DNA from: Allacma fusca | Taxonomy: Eukaryota > Arthropoda > Collembola > Symphypleona > Sminthuridae | Direction: 5' to 3' | DNA length: 64,000 nt | NCBI GenBank assembly: GCA_947179485.1 | Contig: OX359245.1 | Coordinates: 55,539,067-55,603,066 of the forward strand | Shown here: one piece after another, positions 34,873 to 49,022 of the stretch | How positions within the stretch are numbered: position 1 is the first letter of the stretch | Layout of the letters: each line of letters opens with the position of its first letter | The notes under the pieces: generated by a model | Databases searched by the model: none | What the model was told of the DNA's origin: nothing | The model's input: the letters and a program-made list of their open reading frames with translations, nothing else | Translations under genes and position numbers: made by a program

Positions 34873-37173
34873 AGGGTAAAAACCTGATTGCACACAGTAT
34901 AACCAGTTTTTGAGAGGAAGAATGTTTAAACATTATCGACGTCAAATTTTAAGCCTCCAAAAATGCTTTAGTTTAATTAAATGTTACATCGTTATTTTTG
35001 AAATTTACTTTACATATAAAATACTGAGTGTGAAAATAGCATCCACATTAGATGCTTGCTTCTCTCATTTCTCGTAACTTGCTTTTATTTAGTTCTGGAA
35101 ACAAAAATATACATGTAAAGTGGTACGCTACAATCACTTTACAAAAAATTCAAATAAGGTCTAACTGTATAGCTCTAATTGCTGCTTTTGTATTTGGTGC
35201 ATGGCTGTTATTGGAATGCTGCAAGATTCTGGCCTACAATTGTATAAATGGGCGGGAAAATTTCAATGAGGTGAATTTTATTTGTTTTATACTTTATGAT
35301 TTTCCATGCTGCTGGTTAAGAGATTCCCTCTGGAGTTTCTGAAACCTAAAAACGGGCGTTAATCACGTCAATGTCGGTCATGTGCCTTCGTATAGAGCAT
35401 CACCCATTCACTTTCGTGTAGAACATTGTAGACCGCAGATCTTTTGAAGCTCTTAGGTTCTGTTAAGTCTAAGAGCTACGTTAGGATACATTTTAAGCGG
35501 CTAAAAAAGTATCATTTCGTTTTAAAAAAATGTGGATGGTCAACACATTCGTAGTAAATAGAAATTTTACTTCAGCATGCATGATTTTTCTCGATGCTCA
35601 CACAGATAAAACGATTTTGTCGGAAGTGTTAAGTTTCTCTTAAGTTTGTTAAGTTGAGACCCCTTGTTATATTGTGGGCTAGTTACATGTGTCGGCTTTG
35701 ATCATATAAGTGGATATCCTGAAATACGATATTATAGTGAAAACTGCTTTGTATGATTTCAATTTTAAGTAAATGAGTAATATCACCCCTTTTTTAAAGG
35801 TAGATTTTGGTACTACCATGGATGCATAGGAATACGTGGATAGTTTTGATATTAGTGAAAATGATGTAGACTAGTGTTTCTTACAACTTGAAAATTTTGT
35901 TCAAATAAATATTTTACACAATTAAGGTGGAATTTTTTAGAGAGAGAGTACATTTTATAATCACCTTATTTGCAATTTTAAGTGATTTATTTAATCGCAT
36001 TCGCGACTAAACATAATTCCAAACAACGCATGTCCAATTAAATACATGACTACAATACAAAAAGTTGCAGTTTTAGGACATATTTATAAACTAAATTAAA
36101 CTAAACTTGTAAAAATAAACAATTAAAATTTAAAAGCTTAATACACATTGCGCAAAAAATCATTTCACTTTAATACATAGTAGTATTTTATGTACATAGT
36201 TATTTCGAGGGTTGTATTTATATACACTGTAGTTAACATGTCTATGGGTTTCCTACAAGATAGGGATATAATGCTACTTCTGAGATTTGTGTTTTGTTTA
36301 AAAAATTGTGTAATTAGCCACCTGATACCATGGGGTGGGGTTTTTAAAGTCGTAGTAATTAAAAACAAAAACATAGAAGTTGTAGCTATGCACGTAAATG
36401 CAATGAAAATAAAAGAATGTTTGAAGACATAAATAATTTTTGAGTCTCAGAATTAGTCTCCATTATTTTCCTGTTATTTTCTTTATATCTGAAGGTGTTT
36501 GTAATTTCAGATGGGAACGTTCAAACAGATATCAACGAACGTCTTTTAGAAACACATAAGCTGCATGCACTAGGTATCAGCCCACACGTCATGCGTTCCA
36601 AACTGGCCTGCAGAGAAAAAAGATTTTACTATTTAGAAAGTGAAACTCTCTTACAAAACTAGTCCGTTTTGTCTGTCAGTGGAAAAAATCGTGTAAACGC
36701 ATAGCTCAAAAGCCGACGGATTTACGAACATGTAACTTTTACCGAAAATCAGACGTCATGCAGATATACCTTTTGATAACTTCGGCGAACTGCTGTCAAC
36801 TGTTTTACCTCAGAAAATTATTTTTAGAAATTGAAACTTTCTTATAAACTCGTGATTCTCCCGCCCAAGGTTTGTACATTAGATTTCTTGCAGTGCACGG
36901 AATTTTTCTATCGCTATCCCAGGTTTTACCAACAACTATAAACGTTGCCAAATCGGATATTTCTGAATGGTTGCATTTAGCCCTACAGTAACTAAAGGGT
37001 TACACCAATTCTACGGTACGTCGTGGTAAAGAAGAAGATAATTGGTACCTTATACAAAGCATTACAATCCAATGTATTCAAGAATAACAATCCCAAAACA
37101 TTAATCGAATCTACACCTTTTTGACTGCTTAAATAATATATTTGTTGTAATAAATAAATTATTCGAAACTCAC
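34873..37173. other. Intergenic, no supported gene
   Basis: AT-rich sequence. Frames at 35052-35342 and 36190-36432 have hydrophobic stretches but no family resemblance or conserved partner. A last coding exon of the GPCR-like gene probably lies left of 37174 but could not be identified. Confidence 0.3.
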
Positions 37174-38719
37174 CGCAACATCAGATATTTGCGCAGCAAA
37201 AATAATCGGAATTACCAACGTCTTCAGTATGTACATGGCTTGAAAAATTATACGTGTAAATGTATGCAAGGTTGCAGGAATCTAAAGTATAAAAAGTTAT
37301 AGACAAAAAATATAATATAACAGATAAAATGTATAAATTGATTTAATTTTGCCATATATAATATCTTAAATTACAATATAGTATATAGTTTTGAAATTGT
37401 GAATTTACTTACATATGAATCCCTAAAATAACACTTCGCGCAAAAAAGCAAATTCCATATTGGCTCTGGTAGAATCCCAATCACAAAAGTCACGAGAAGC
37501 AAAACGCAGGTAAACTTTAATTGGGAGTACCTCCGTCTAGTTGGAGTGCCAGGGACCTGAAAACATCATTGAAACGTACGTCGTACATACATTTTATCTA
37601 GAATTCGAATGCCAAATACAGAAAAAATCGTAGTAAAAACTATTTAAATAAATCAAACTAATAGTCGTGATATGACTTTAATGTAAAATAAATGAAATTT
37701 TTAAATTGTAGTAAATATGCAGCTGTAATCGCACATCTGTGCAATTAAAGAAAAACTCGTCCCATGAAATATTATATGCATGCAAACAATCTTTTGTAAT
37801 GATTAGTGATCACACGCTGATATGACAAAATGTGCGACACATTTTATTTCCATGTAGTTAAAAAACGTTTTCCAAATTTAATTTTAAAAACCAAAGGCAG
37901 AATTTACTTTTCACTTACACTACTTGGATTAAATGAAGTTGCAAAATGTATACATATCTAGTGATTAATGGGGTTTAACGAAGTTACTAAAGAAATTCCC
38001 GAGACCCAGTTATTGTTAGTTAAAAAAATTACCTGATAGCGGGCAGTAGTCCTCATACGACTCTTAATGAGTTGTTGAAAGTACAGGAAAAACAAAATTG
38101 TTGATATAAAAGAAATAAAGCACAACAGGAAGTAAATAATTTTCCATAACATTCCTTGTAAAGCATTTAACCCTATGCATTGCTCTTTCGTAGTCAAGAC
38201 TCCAGATATAAAGAAATAAGAAAAGGTTCCAAGAATCACAACAAGCCAAATTATACAAACAAGTTTTCGAACTGTTCCAAAAGTCACGAGACTGGTGTAA
38301 TTTGTTTTTGCTAGGACCATCCATGCATTAATTTGTATTGCAGGAAAATGAAGTGCTGATATTAAAGTACATCCCTGAAACAAAATACGTGAATACAATG
38401 GGAAACAGAAATAGCTACCATCATACTGAAATCAGGCTGGCATAGCATCATCCAATAATAAGTCAATAGTTATCAAAATACCTATCAATAGGTTCACAAA
38501 AATAAGTGATAAATTTAGAAACAAACCAGGAGGAATTGGCCTTTTCCACCACCATGCAGACATGAAAACCATCAAATTTACTACGACTGAGACAACACAT
38601 AACAGAAACTGAGTGAAGGAAATGTGTGTGAAAGAGGGGTTCAAATAAGGTAGCGAAGAAACATTTCGTCCCTCCTCATGCTCCAAGAAAACGTTTTTCG
38701 TCAGGTCTTCCAGCTCCAT
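37174..38719 (-). pseudogene. Rhodopsin-like GPCR, three exons found, one in-frame TGA
   Basis: Exon 1 (38033-38719) begins at MELEDL and encodes TM1 to TM5. Exon 2 (37413-37556) encodes TM6 with its proline (FVIGILPEPIWN). Exon 3 (37174-37281) encodes a TM7-like segment (LVIPIIFAA). All junctions are GT-AG and phase 0, totalling 313 codons. The C-terminal exon was not found. The conserved cysteine at the top of TM3 (QGCTLIS) is present, but there is no DRY-type motif after TM3. Codon 96, in the first extracellular loop, is TGA (38432-38434); the frame is otherwise open on both sides and encodes receptor-like sequence. I found no in-phase intron that would remove it without cutting TM2. It is probably a recent pseudogene or a null allele of an orphan receptor. 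Confidence 0.55.
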
Positions 38720-41700
38720 GCTGTATTCGATTCAACAGGTTTTATTTCCATCCAACCAGTAGAATATTCCTTTTAATAATGACGAGAGAGCAACAATGCA
38801 TATTATTTTTAGTTAATCCATTACAAAGCATATTAAATAGAAGATATGTATAATTTTCTGCAAATGGTTATAATTATACTCTTTCGTTTTTCCAACACAT
38901 TTGTAGTCGAAAGCAGAACCTCAATTTTAATTGCAATGATTCCGCACTTGGAAATTAAAAGTCTAGATAGAAGATATGCTTTAATTGTTGTCCTTATTTT
39001 TTTAAATTATGGCGGATGTGAAATGAAATACTTTCTCATAGATATTTGAAAAAAACTCAACTGGTATAAAAATTGTTTCGTTGATTGATTTCAAAATTTA
39101 TTTTACCTTAGTAATCTCGACAAGAGGACCACTGTGTTGGGCTACATTTTTGAGGAATGGATTTCTGAAAATAAAAAAATGATTTTGTGTAAACATTACA
39201 CAGGTAGCGCAAAACTTTTAAGAGTAGTTAATGAACTATAGTTAAATTTAAAAATCTAATTTAATTAAATAATGAGGTTTGAAAGCCTTCAATTATTCAA
39301 TTGACAATGATATTTTTACGGGCTATAACTTTTTCCGTGGGTTAGCTTACGGGAATTATTTTATTCTAATTTTGATTTTCAATTTTGAATCCATTTGTAA
39401 CATTCGGCTTAAAATTAAACAACCATTCTAAACGCAGTTACCAATAATAAAAATATACGGCAAGTCAGTCGTTCATGCAACTGAGATTTGAATGAATTAA
39501 TGAGGCATACATTAAATTTGGAGTGTGCTGACATCCTAAAATATTTTCCTATTAAAATTTTCAAAGCATTGCAGCGTAAGAAATTCAGTATGAAAGAAAC
39601 AGAAGAAATTCTTCGCTGTATCCTTCAGTCGCTTTATACTTGTTTTTGTACTTCATTTGAAAATTTTATAACGCTGACGGTTATGTAAATACTGTTGCGT
39701 ATACACTTATATGGGCAGCATAAAGCTAATACATATCTATAATCAATTCTAGCAGTAGTCAACGCAAAAGCCCATTCCATTTAATCTGTGAAGGACAATT
39801 ACTACAAATACTGATGGAATCAACTTGAATCTCCTGACATGGCTATTTGCAGCCAGGAGTGATCACGTTTCACTTGTTTTTTATAACCCCGCATTCGGTC
39901 CCCAATCTCATTTGATATAAAGTTGACTCCACTTGTAAGTGTTCCATAAGAAGGGTATACATATTCTGCTATTTTGTCGACAAGGCAAAATGTAATTTTA
40001 TATTACTGGAGCTATCCAATTAATGATTTATTTCTGTGTAAGTTTTCATCTACTAGTAGTCACATAAACTCAATGATTTTAGCCGTATATACAGAATTGG
40101 TTGAAATGCTTTAACCCAAGTAAAATTTAAAGTATGCGCCTTGAATGTATCGGTACTTGATCTGAATAAACTCTGATTTAGTGTAAGTAAATACTGACAA
40201 ACTCGCTGTAGCAAGTGGCTGTATCCGCCAAATATTGTACAGCTGACTGGATTAGACCGTTCGCTCGGACTTGGAGTTTTGCGGTACTGTGTAAACCTGC
40301 CTGGATTGCTTTGATTTATATTGCAACAGGCGTTTCGATTATTTTCTTTTTTTTACCGAATATATTTTTAAAATCTGGAACATTTTAAGGAAAATAGATT
40401 CCCCACTCATTCTAAAATCAACAAAAAATATTAGGGTCCTCTAAATTTTAGGATTACCTTCTCTGAGCAATATTGTGTGGTAAATAATTTGAATTGTCTC
40501 CCTGAACATGGATCTACTCAGTTCTAGGAGAGTTGTATGTATCTGGAATTTGTATTCTAAATCGGAATTTTCATAAGATCAGCCCGGAAACAACTGTAAC
40601 TTTGGAGTATTGTTTAACCATATTGTATTACGTTAACAAATTCTGTAGCGTGATTTAAATTAAATACAGATTTGACAAGCAGATCAGAAAACCAAAATTG
40701 TTTTAACTTTCAAACTCACAAAAAATTTCCACCTAAGAGATTTAATACCCAGGAAGTCGAATTTTCTTATAATCACTGTCACTAATTCAACGCCTTTGAA
40801 CTACATTTGTCAGTTTCCAAGGGTGAGATCACGGAATCTGTGAGACTCTTGTGAAAGATTCAGAAGCCCAATGGAATCAACCTAGATCCATTGATATAGA
40901 TAGATAGGTATAGTCTGGAATGATTGAATTTCACTTTTTTTGTTCAGTTGGCAGTCGATAAACAATTCCATTTTATATAAAGTTTACTCGTTTTATAAGG
41001 ACACCTATAAATAGTTTAAGAATCGTAGCCACTATTGCTCTTATAAAGGGAAATCTTTTTGTGAGAATAAATAAACATCGTTGGGAATATTACTGTTCTA
41101 TTTACTGTGTACACTATAATGCCACAATAATGGAACCATTACTTTACCGAGAACAATGTCATAGCTCCTTGGTTTTGTGGAATAAATAAATGTAATTACA
41201 CATCACCATTAAGCAGAATGAGGATCTCCCCACGGAGCATATCATTTAGATGCATATTGCTGTTTTTGACGGCATTCTCATCTACAGAGCATTCACTGTT
41301 ATTTGGAACATAGAATTACATTTTATCACCTTAGTGAATTTGATGACTAGGGGGAAATGTCAAGAATTCGCTGGAGCTTGTTTTAATGTCTTATTTTGCA
41401 TTTAGTTTTAGTGCCAACTACTGAGTATTCAATGTCCAAAAATGTGGGGTGAGCTTTAATAAAGCAATGACTTTGAAACTTTTATGGGTTCTGTTATATG
41501 TTGAGCTTTCAATTTGGATTAGAGACCTACAGAACAATTTGCAACAAACGTTGGATTCGTGTACAAATAATTTCCTATGTAGTGGATTCCTAGGGATGAC
41601 AAAATACCTGCCATTATATGTTACTACTATATAATGTGAATGCAATTTTACTCTAAGGAAAATTTAAACATGTTAATATAAAGGAGCTGTCTAGGAGCAA

Positions 41701-44700
41701 ACAACTATTTTGGAAATTCACTGAATTCTGCTTTGGTAGTAAGGAAATGCGTTTGAAAGCTTGTTTATACAATTTATCTTCAGCTGGACGTTTTAAATGC
41801 CTTCGGCTTACAAGCAATGCACTTCAGTTGTCACTTGTCAAAATGGTGATCCACTGTGTCTCCTGATGGTCCACTGAGATCGTGGCCATGTAAAAATTGA
41901 TTTTTAAACGGATTATTATAAAGATTGAAATTCGTCTCATTGTCAGCTCTTAAAATTTATTCGAACGTAAATCTGACGTAATGACCAAAGTTTAGCGTTG
42001 GCTGTGTAAAATATTTTGCTTTCTAAAACCTGGTAACAGCTTTTCAAGTATGGTCAATATTGTTCATTTAATAATAGCTGAATAAATGAAAACGTTATCT
42101 AAAATAATTTTTATTTGGGTTTTTAGTAGGTCATACAGTTCTTGAATGGTTAAAATAACCAAATTCGCGGTGGTTGCGAATTTCTGATCATGACCAACGA
42201 ATACAAGGAATTTTTCAAATGTTAGTTTCCTAAGAGATGGCAATGTTAGGAGAAGTTACAATGGAATAGCTAAATCCTTCTAAAGGATACATAAACGTTA
42301 TGCAGTAACTTCCTTATGTAGTTGTTTCTTACAGTTAATATTGTCGGAGCACTATTGGTTCACATGCTGACCACAGTTTTGTCATAATTTTAAGCTAACT
42401 TAGATCCACATTTTTTACTAAACTGGCTCATGTTCTTATTGCTAGTGGTTTTAATTCTAGGAATTTAACTAAAGAAAATGAGCTAATATGGTCTCATATT
42501 GTATTTAAGGATTAGCATTTGTTGAAGCATTTCTTGTGGAAAAGAAAACAATTGTCCCCGATGGTTTTGCTTTCTTAAGATAAATCGACAGTTGACTTAA
42601 ACTCTTGGAATGTTTGGAATTACATCTATGGGTAAATCTATGTCCATGTGTAAAATTACCTTAGCCAATATTACAAATTCCTAGTTTATATTCTAGCGGG
42701 ATATTCAAGACTCCCAATGCTTTTATCAAGTATTTATAAACTAGTAAAAAGCCCTGTGCTTTACAGGGAAGATGGTACTTGAAGAGGTGGTAGTGTGATT
42801 AAAGAAATTAAAAGCCAAACGGTTTACGAATCAAGCCCTGTCGTAGAGACTTGTTGTATGCCTAAATCGAGCTCGATCATATTAAAAGTAGCGCCTTAAA
42901 TAAACTTACAGGTAGTGCTCGTTAATACTAAGGAGTGCTTGGCATGCCACCTTTTTAATATTTACTACTTTACTTTTTAATACCTTTGTAACTATTTTTA
43001 AAATTGAAGGAAAGGTAGGTGAAAAGCAAATAAAATTAAAAACTTCCTAATTTTTATGAACAAGCAAGCAATTTTTTTTAAAAACTGTCCTTTGAAGGCT
43101 TGAAGGAAGGCCAATTTAAATGCACATATCTATTCTCATCTTCAACCAAGTAGAAACTTACGCAAACATACGCGTAACTCTACAATTGGTATTCAATATT
43201 ATAGCCTCTCAATTCATAATCAGGTTTAATAAAATTAGGACCAACTGCTGGTACATATTTCGTTCTGTAGTGTGTAGCAAAATTTGAATGCGTCAACAAG
43301 CTACCTTATCAATGTATACACTGTGAGACCCTACGACAAATTTCAAAGAACTAAAACCTCGTACAATACGTAAAACTGGAGTCAGTTCTTAGTACTGTCA
43401 TACTGTGCTTCTGAGTTGGATTAAAGATTTCTCAAAACTGGGATAAAATTAAATATGCTGGCGTACAAATGTATTGAGAAGGAAAAAGCAAATAAATTTT
43501 TGCCGCCAACAAAACGAAATAGGCATTTGCTTTTGAATGTAACGTTGACTAGACGCAATTTTTCTGCAGCCCGACGTTCTACCTCATCTAATATTTCTTA
43601 TTTGTAATTACGAGCACAGTAATTTTTTGCAGAGTGGTAACTGCAGTATTTTGTTTTAAAGATAATATGAGCGCATTTTATGCTCAAAAATTGAACCTGG
43701 AGGTTTAAATTTGCCACTAAAGTTCGGTGTGGATTCAAAATTCTTTATATTTACATCCAATTTGTCTACATAGACAGTTATAGTCTTGTATTCGTGCTCA
43801 TAAAGATTGCATTTTTGCAACACAGAATATTCCAGTGCCTAAATAAGTTTTTGCGAGAAATTTAAATTAATATTGTTTACTGTGCAAATGTTTGTTTTTG
43901 AACGTATGTACTATGTATTTATATTTATCATTCTTATACATAAATAGATATGTATTCCATGTTACTTTTGGAGGACTTGTTTAATTGGGGAAAAAGCTCC
44001 CTAACTTATGTTTATATTAGTATATAAAAGTTGACCAGAAGGAGTAGTAGAATTTTTTCAACATTACAATTCAATTATTGTAATCAATAATTCTGGCAAA
44101 TATTTAGGCGTCACTTTAAAGTCACGCACATACACTTAAAGGCGACACCCGCATCCAGTATTATCTTTCACGGTAGTGTAGCAAATTTTCCCCCAGATTT
44201 AGTTTTGTATTTTAATTAATTACAATCCTCTGTCAAATATCCCCAATTTCCAGGATCATTTGAATTTGTTCTTCGATGTTCTACATATGCTTTGTACAAA
44301 CGCAACAAATTTGTGGCTTAACGTTTAGTTTCAGACCAGTTTCTCAATGTTATTTCTAAGGAATTGCTGTAAATGCCAAAATAATCATTATTTCAACACA
44401 TATTTCAGACGATATACAGTGCGTCCAGAGATATGTACAAGCTCACGGAGTGGCAACTTCATTGTGAGCAGCTGGCTTACTCTAACAAGGTGAGTTTGCA
44501 ACATCTTATTCTTGAATTTAATCGCTAATCGTAGCATGTGACATAGGACTCCCTCGAAATGTAATCTTTTCTGGTATATTATGTTATTAAAATCCCTGAA
44601 CCTGATCACGAAAGACCTGAAATGTTTGGGTTCATTGATTGGAAGTTAAAGGCCGGAGAATTTCAAGCTTACGAGATGATTTCGACCGCAAAAGCGTCTC

Positions 44701-44795
44701 ACGAACCAATGAACATTCTTATTCGTTTTAAATATATTTTGCACCAAATTGGAATTACTTTTAATACACGATAAAATAAAAAAAGTTCTGATTCT
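38720..44795. other. Long intergenic stretch without a supported gene
   Basis: No open frame longer than about 75 codons with recognisable content. It contains a Helitron-like 3' end at 42741-42768. Two weakly similar stretches near 39880-39960 and 40930-41040 may be old copies of one repeat. Confidence 0.35.
42741..42768 (-). mobile_element. Helitron-like 3' terminus
   Basis: On the minus strand a short hairpin (CCCTGT/ACAGGG arms, 42752-42768) is followed seven bases later by CTAG and then T, as in Helitron 3' ends. The body would extend rightwards, but no 5' end or Rep/helicase is visible. Confidence 0.35.
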
Positions 44796-45046
44796 CAAGT
44801 ACCCAAAAATGTTCAGGTCCGGCTCAAAAATACCCGGGTTCAGGTCGTCTTTTGGGTACTTTTTCGGGTTCAGGTACTAATCAGGTGCGGGTACGGCAAA
44901 AACACAATTAGGTCAGGTTCGGGATCGAAAAATTTGAACCTGATAAATGGGCAAATTTTCAGGTACAGGCTCACACTTTTGAGGTACCCAAAGTTTGGGT
45001 GCAGGTCCGTTCAGATTCGACTATTTTGAACCCATGCGATGCACTA
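44796..45046. mobile_element. hAT-like MITE fragment, relative of the element at 3050
   Basis: The right end read inward (TAGTGCATCGCATGGGTTCAAAA, here 45024-45046) resembles the left end of the 3050-3508 element (AGTGC....CATGGGTACAAAA). The interior is rich in CAGGT and GGGTAC words. The left end appears lost and no target duplication was found. Confidence 0.45.
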
Positions 45047-47230
45047 AGCCGAAAATGCTTGACCAATTGCGTTCATAAAGCAACGTAACCCAGAATTCTA
45101 TTTGAGAAACAACTCCAAAATGTGGCTGTATTCGGTTTAGTAGTTTCGAAATAATTGTGTTCGTGGTCAGACCGACGACTGGATCTTAGGGCAATTACGT
45201 ACATACGTATGTACAAACTCGATAAACATATGAGAGCGCTGAGCTGCACTGAAAACCGATCCTTGGGAAAAGTGGAATACTGTCAATATCTTTTGTTTGC
45301 AAACTCAAGTTGAACCAAAAATTTTGGACCGAGGTTCAAAGTTTCACCCCTTCACAGTTTTAAATAGTATTTAACGTAACAAAATTTGATTGCCAACCAT
45401 ATATATATAGGGTGATACCAATGGTCGGATTTTTGTGGGAAGACCGGAAGAATCTTCCAGGGAAAAAATATTTCTGACAGGGAAAATCTCACAGGGAAGG
45501 GATTCTATTTTGCAAATAGGGATTTTTAAATTCGTCGATATTTTTCTGGCCGGAATTTTAAAATTTGTTGGCGTGTTTCAGGGAAAGTTGTTAGACAAAC
45601 ACGGATTTTTAGTTTGGTTGGCTTTATTTGACAGCGATGTAAGGAAATTATTTTTGTCGACAGAGATTTTGCTGTCCTTTTTTCAGCAGGGATTTTTGTG
45701 TGATCATAATGGGTCAAGAAGGGTTCACTTAATTTTTATTAACTTAAACTATAGCCGTATATAAATTTTACAAAAATTAAATATTTAAAAATTTCGGTTT
45801 TCTCAAAATTTTTTGACTTTGTTTCTTTTCCCACAGCACTGCATCCTAGGTTTTAAACCTAAGGGGCAAGGGGATGGAGACAAATTGTAAATATCTAGAA
45901 CATAATTTTTCATAAATTCTGGCTAGCTCTATAATCGTCTTCTAATAATCCTAGATAAATAAAAAAGACGTATTCATGTTTAATGAATTGAGCAGTTCAA
46001 GTCAATTGATCCGCGATCGCTATATTGTTATCTAATGTTCCAAGTTACTAACTAGCTTTACATGTCAGGTGCCGAACTCGAAATGCGTCAAATTTCTAAA
46101 AATTAAATTTTTGTCTTGGTCATTTCGATATCTCATCAATTCCTCATACACGCCACCTGTAAATATATCTGTACAGAACTTCGGAAGAATTTGATACATA
46201 AATTCCCAGTTTAATTTTTACTTGTTTAAGCCTTACCGTATGCCACAATGGACTTTAAACAAAAAAATAATTAGCCCAATCTTCCAACGCTCACAAGTAG
46301 GCATGCCATCTTGCCTAGGTCCGAACAACAAAATTCGTTAAAAGCACTTCCCCTGTCCAAATTAAATATTACGACGACAATTCAAGCAAGAAATTCCCAT
46401 TACGAATAGTTGGTTAGCTACTGTAATATTTTGTTAACAACGAATATTCCACTATTTTCACCATTCATTATCAGCACTGTTTTGAGTGTCCTTATGAGTG
46501 TTTCGGATCAAAAACGGTTCCACACATGGCTCTATATTAATGAATATGAGCGATTTAATAGCCTTGAATCAGTAATATTGATAGACAAGCAGTCTTGCAC
46601 ACACTTATATCCATGGTCTCGTCGATTTTAAAATTCTCGTATTTTTCATTATCGTTTTTGAAAACAAAAGATGAAATATCTTCAAACCGAGAGGAGTGAA
46701 AGTAAACAGTAAACGAGATAAAACGAAAATATGCAATATTTCATTGCACAATTCATAAACGTTTATTAAAATTCTTATTTTTGGGTTTAAAACAAAAATT
46801 TACTACAAATGAAAAACTTGCAGCACTAAATGATGGCCAACAATAGAAATCAAGGCCACGCCTTCATAAAAATACTTAATATGCCCAATTTCAAAGTGAA
46901 ATGCTTGAATTTTTATTATTCTCCCCGGCTCAAAGCAGATTAAATTGCAAAGTTTATTCTCGGTTAATAAAACGAAATGTTTCGTCTTCTCTATTTGGTA
47001 CATAATTATATCATGATAATATAACATTAATATAATCATAAATTAATTTATAAAATTAATTTAATCATAACGTTATAATGAAAACATGAAATTGAAAATA
47101 TTGTAATAAGTCATTTCATTTTACAGAACTCAAAGAATTTTACAAATTGACGTGATGGTAGTATGAAAGGAATTTGCTCACCAGCTTTCCAGTATAAGAG
47201 GTATTGGCTGTGGTGAAAATAACTTGAAAG
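45047..47230. other. Intergenic with a repeat related to 50270-50625
   Basis: From about 45424 to 45720 the sequence shares GGTCGGATTTTT and repeated AGGGA/GATTTTT words with 50270-50625. It looks like another MITE family, with ends near CAATGGTCGG and GCACTG but no target duplication. The rest (45840-47230) shows no gene. Confidence 0.35.
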
Positions 47231-48057
47231 ATGGCGACTGTAATTGGAATGAACAATTTTGGCATTATCTTTACTTCAAATGTTGACAATCAAGTGAGGG
47301 CAAATTTACATTCCGAAATTATCACTATTTCCTTGGAAGCAGCCATTTCTGCGTTGGTTAAAACACTGTGGGGTTATCCTTTGGGGTTGGGTCTCGTTGG
47401 TTCTACAATTGTTGAAAAAGCAGAAGAGATTTCATTTGATGAGACTGAGTCTAGGATTAATGTATACAAAGTTCTGAAAGAAGTTCCTCTTAGAATCGTT
47501 TGCAGGGAGTATAATTACGCTGCGTCCATTAAACGGATTTACATCAAAACTATTGAAAAACTTAGGACTCGTGAAAGTGGGAGCATCGCAAATGAACTTC
47601 TTAATATCATGGCATGTCTGAACCCCGATGGATTGCATTTGGGGCTGGTGAATGCCATATACAATGGCACAACTTCAGAATCCAACAAGGACAATACAGT
47701 TACAAATGAGAATGAGATGAAAGGACTTGTAATACTCACGGATTACTCAATTGTGAAAATAGATAACGCAAAGCGATTGCTTTGCGATGTGCAAGGAAAA
47801 CAAAAGTTTCTCAAGAAGCCCGGAGTAAAATTATAACATTTTTTGAACAAAATGAACAAAATAAATATTGGGGTGGACACATTGAAACTTTAATTGACAT
47901 GTTATTAACTGGGGAATGGGGTGACAAGACGGAATATTTTTTGTGCTTACTGTTATGGAGAAGTCAGGAATATTGCTGGGAATATCGTTTACCCAAGTGT
48001 GAATTTTATTTTAACCTAAGTACGTCACAGGATCCCTTCTTGTTCAAGTTAGCTTAA
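47231..48057 (+). pseudogene. NB-ARC/STAND NTPase-like fragment
   Basis: A 201-codon frame (47231-47836) resembles the C-terminal half of an NB-ARC-type module: GIIFTSN (sensor-like strand), LWGYPLGLGLVGSTI (GxP-like position), then a helical part with SGSIANELLNIMACLNPDGL and LTDYSIVKID. After a frame change near 47795-47810 the similarity continues in the frame that ends at 48057 (VSQEARSKIITFFEQ). No Walker A or B is present, so the NTPase core is missing or lies on unseen upstream exons. Such modules are usually followed by TPR repeats in signalling proteins. None is clear here, and frames at 48091-48285 and 48350-48577 are unrecognised. The assignment is by pattern only. Confidence 0.4.
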
Positions 48058-48991
48058 ATTCAACATAACTTACGACATTATTGTAGTGTATTGTATGTGA
48101 ACTGGAAACAAATAGAAAGGGAAATTCTGAACTTGCCACATGATTTAACTAGTCAGCCCTGGATTATCGGAGCTACACTTCAATTCTTAAAATACTCAAA
48201 GGTGTTAAACTTACTGAAAAGATTATTAGGTAATATTATGATAGGAAATATTTATACACAATCCAATAATAATGCAAAGTTTTAAATTATTAGCGACGTA
48301 AGCGGCTGACGCCTGTCACCAGGGAAAGAATTAACTTTTTTATTATTAATTGTTGCAAGGAATTTACAATCGAGAAATTAGGGATACTAATCAAATATCC
48401 AATGATCTTCTCCAAACGATCTATGGATACAAGTGTACTCGAAATGTCAGTAGGGATTCTGCATTCCTCAAAACAATATTTGATTGTCCACCAAAGCAAC
48501 TTCGGAATTACTTGTGGGAGAATTATTTGGTAATTGGTTTATACCGTCCAAGTCGGGAGAAAATAATTCCATTTTAGATTACAAAAAATCTTATAAATTG
48601 AGGATTGAATAAATACCGCAATGCCAAACAAAAGTTGCTAACAAAGTTACTATCTTGTATCTTGGAATTTGTATTCCAAGTATTCCTGGAATTCGAATAT
48701 ACTATCACTTGCTTATTGTGTACGCCTTTAAATATTTAGTACAGTGTAACTAATATGATGAGGCTTCATTTTTAAACAACCACGATTAAATTCTAACTGT
48801 GGGTAAGAGCGTAAGTATAGAGTATAAGAGTATATATAAGAACAACTTTTAAATCCGTCAACACTGGCAAGACATACAGTGATGCAGGTATCCTGCAATG
48901 ATAGCGTTCTGAATGATTCAGAACATTTGACACTTTCGTGGTCAAAAATTACTTTTACCCTAAAAAGCCCAACCCCTTTACCCTAATTATA

Positions 48992-49022
48992 TTTTACCCT
49001 GACCGGCCCGGTCAGGGTAAAA
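48992..49022. repeat. Perfect 14-bp hairpin with 3-nt loop
   Basis: TTTTACCCTGACCG (48992-49005) and its exact complement (49009-49022) flank GCC. It is preceded by further TTTACCCT words, which suggests the end of a small foldback element or a structured site. Confidence 0.6.

Noticed and set aside
35052..35342. 96-codon hydrophobic plus-strand frame
   Set aside because: There is no conserved motif, no clear signal peptide layout and no supporting neighbour.
39107..39164. Possible 58-bp minus-strand exon (NPFLKNVAQHSGPLVEITK) between TTTCAG and GTAAAA
   Set aside because: No neighbouring exon, start or family could be found, so it is not called.
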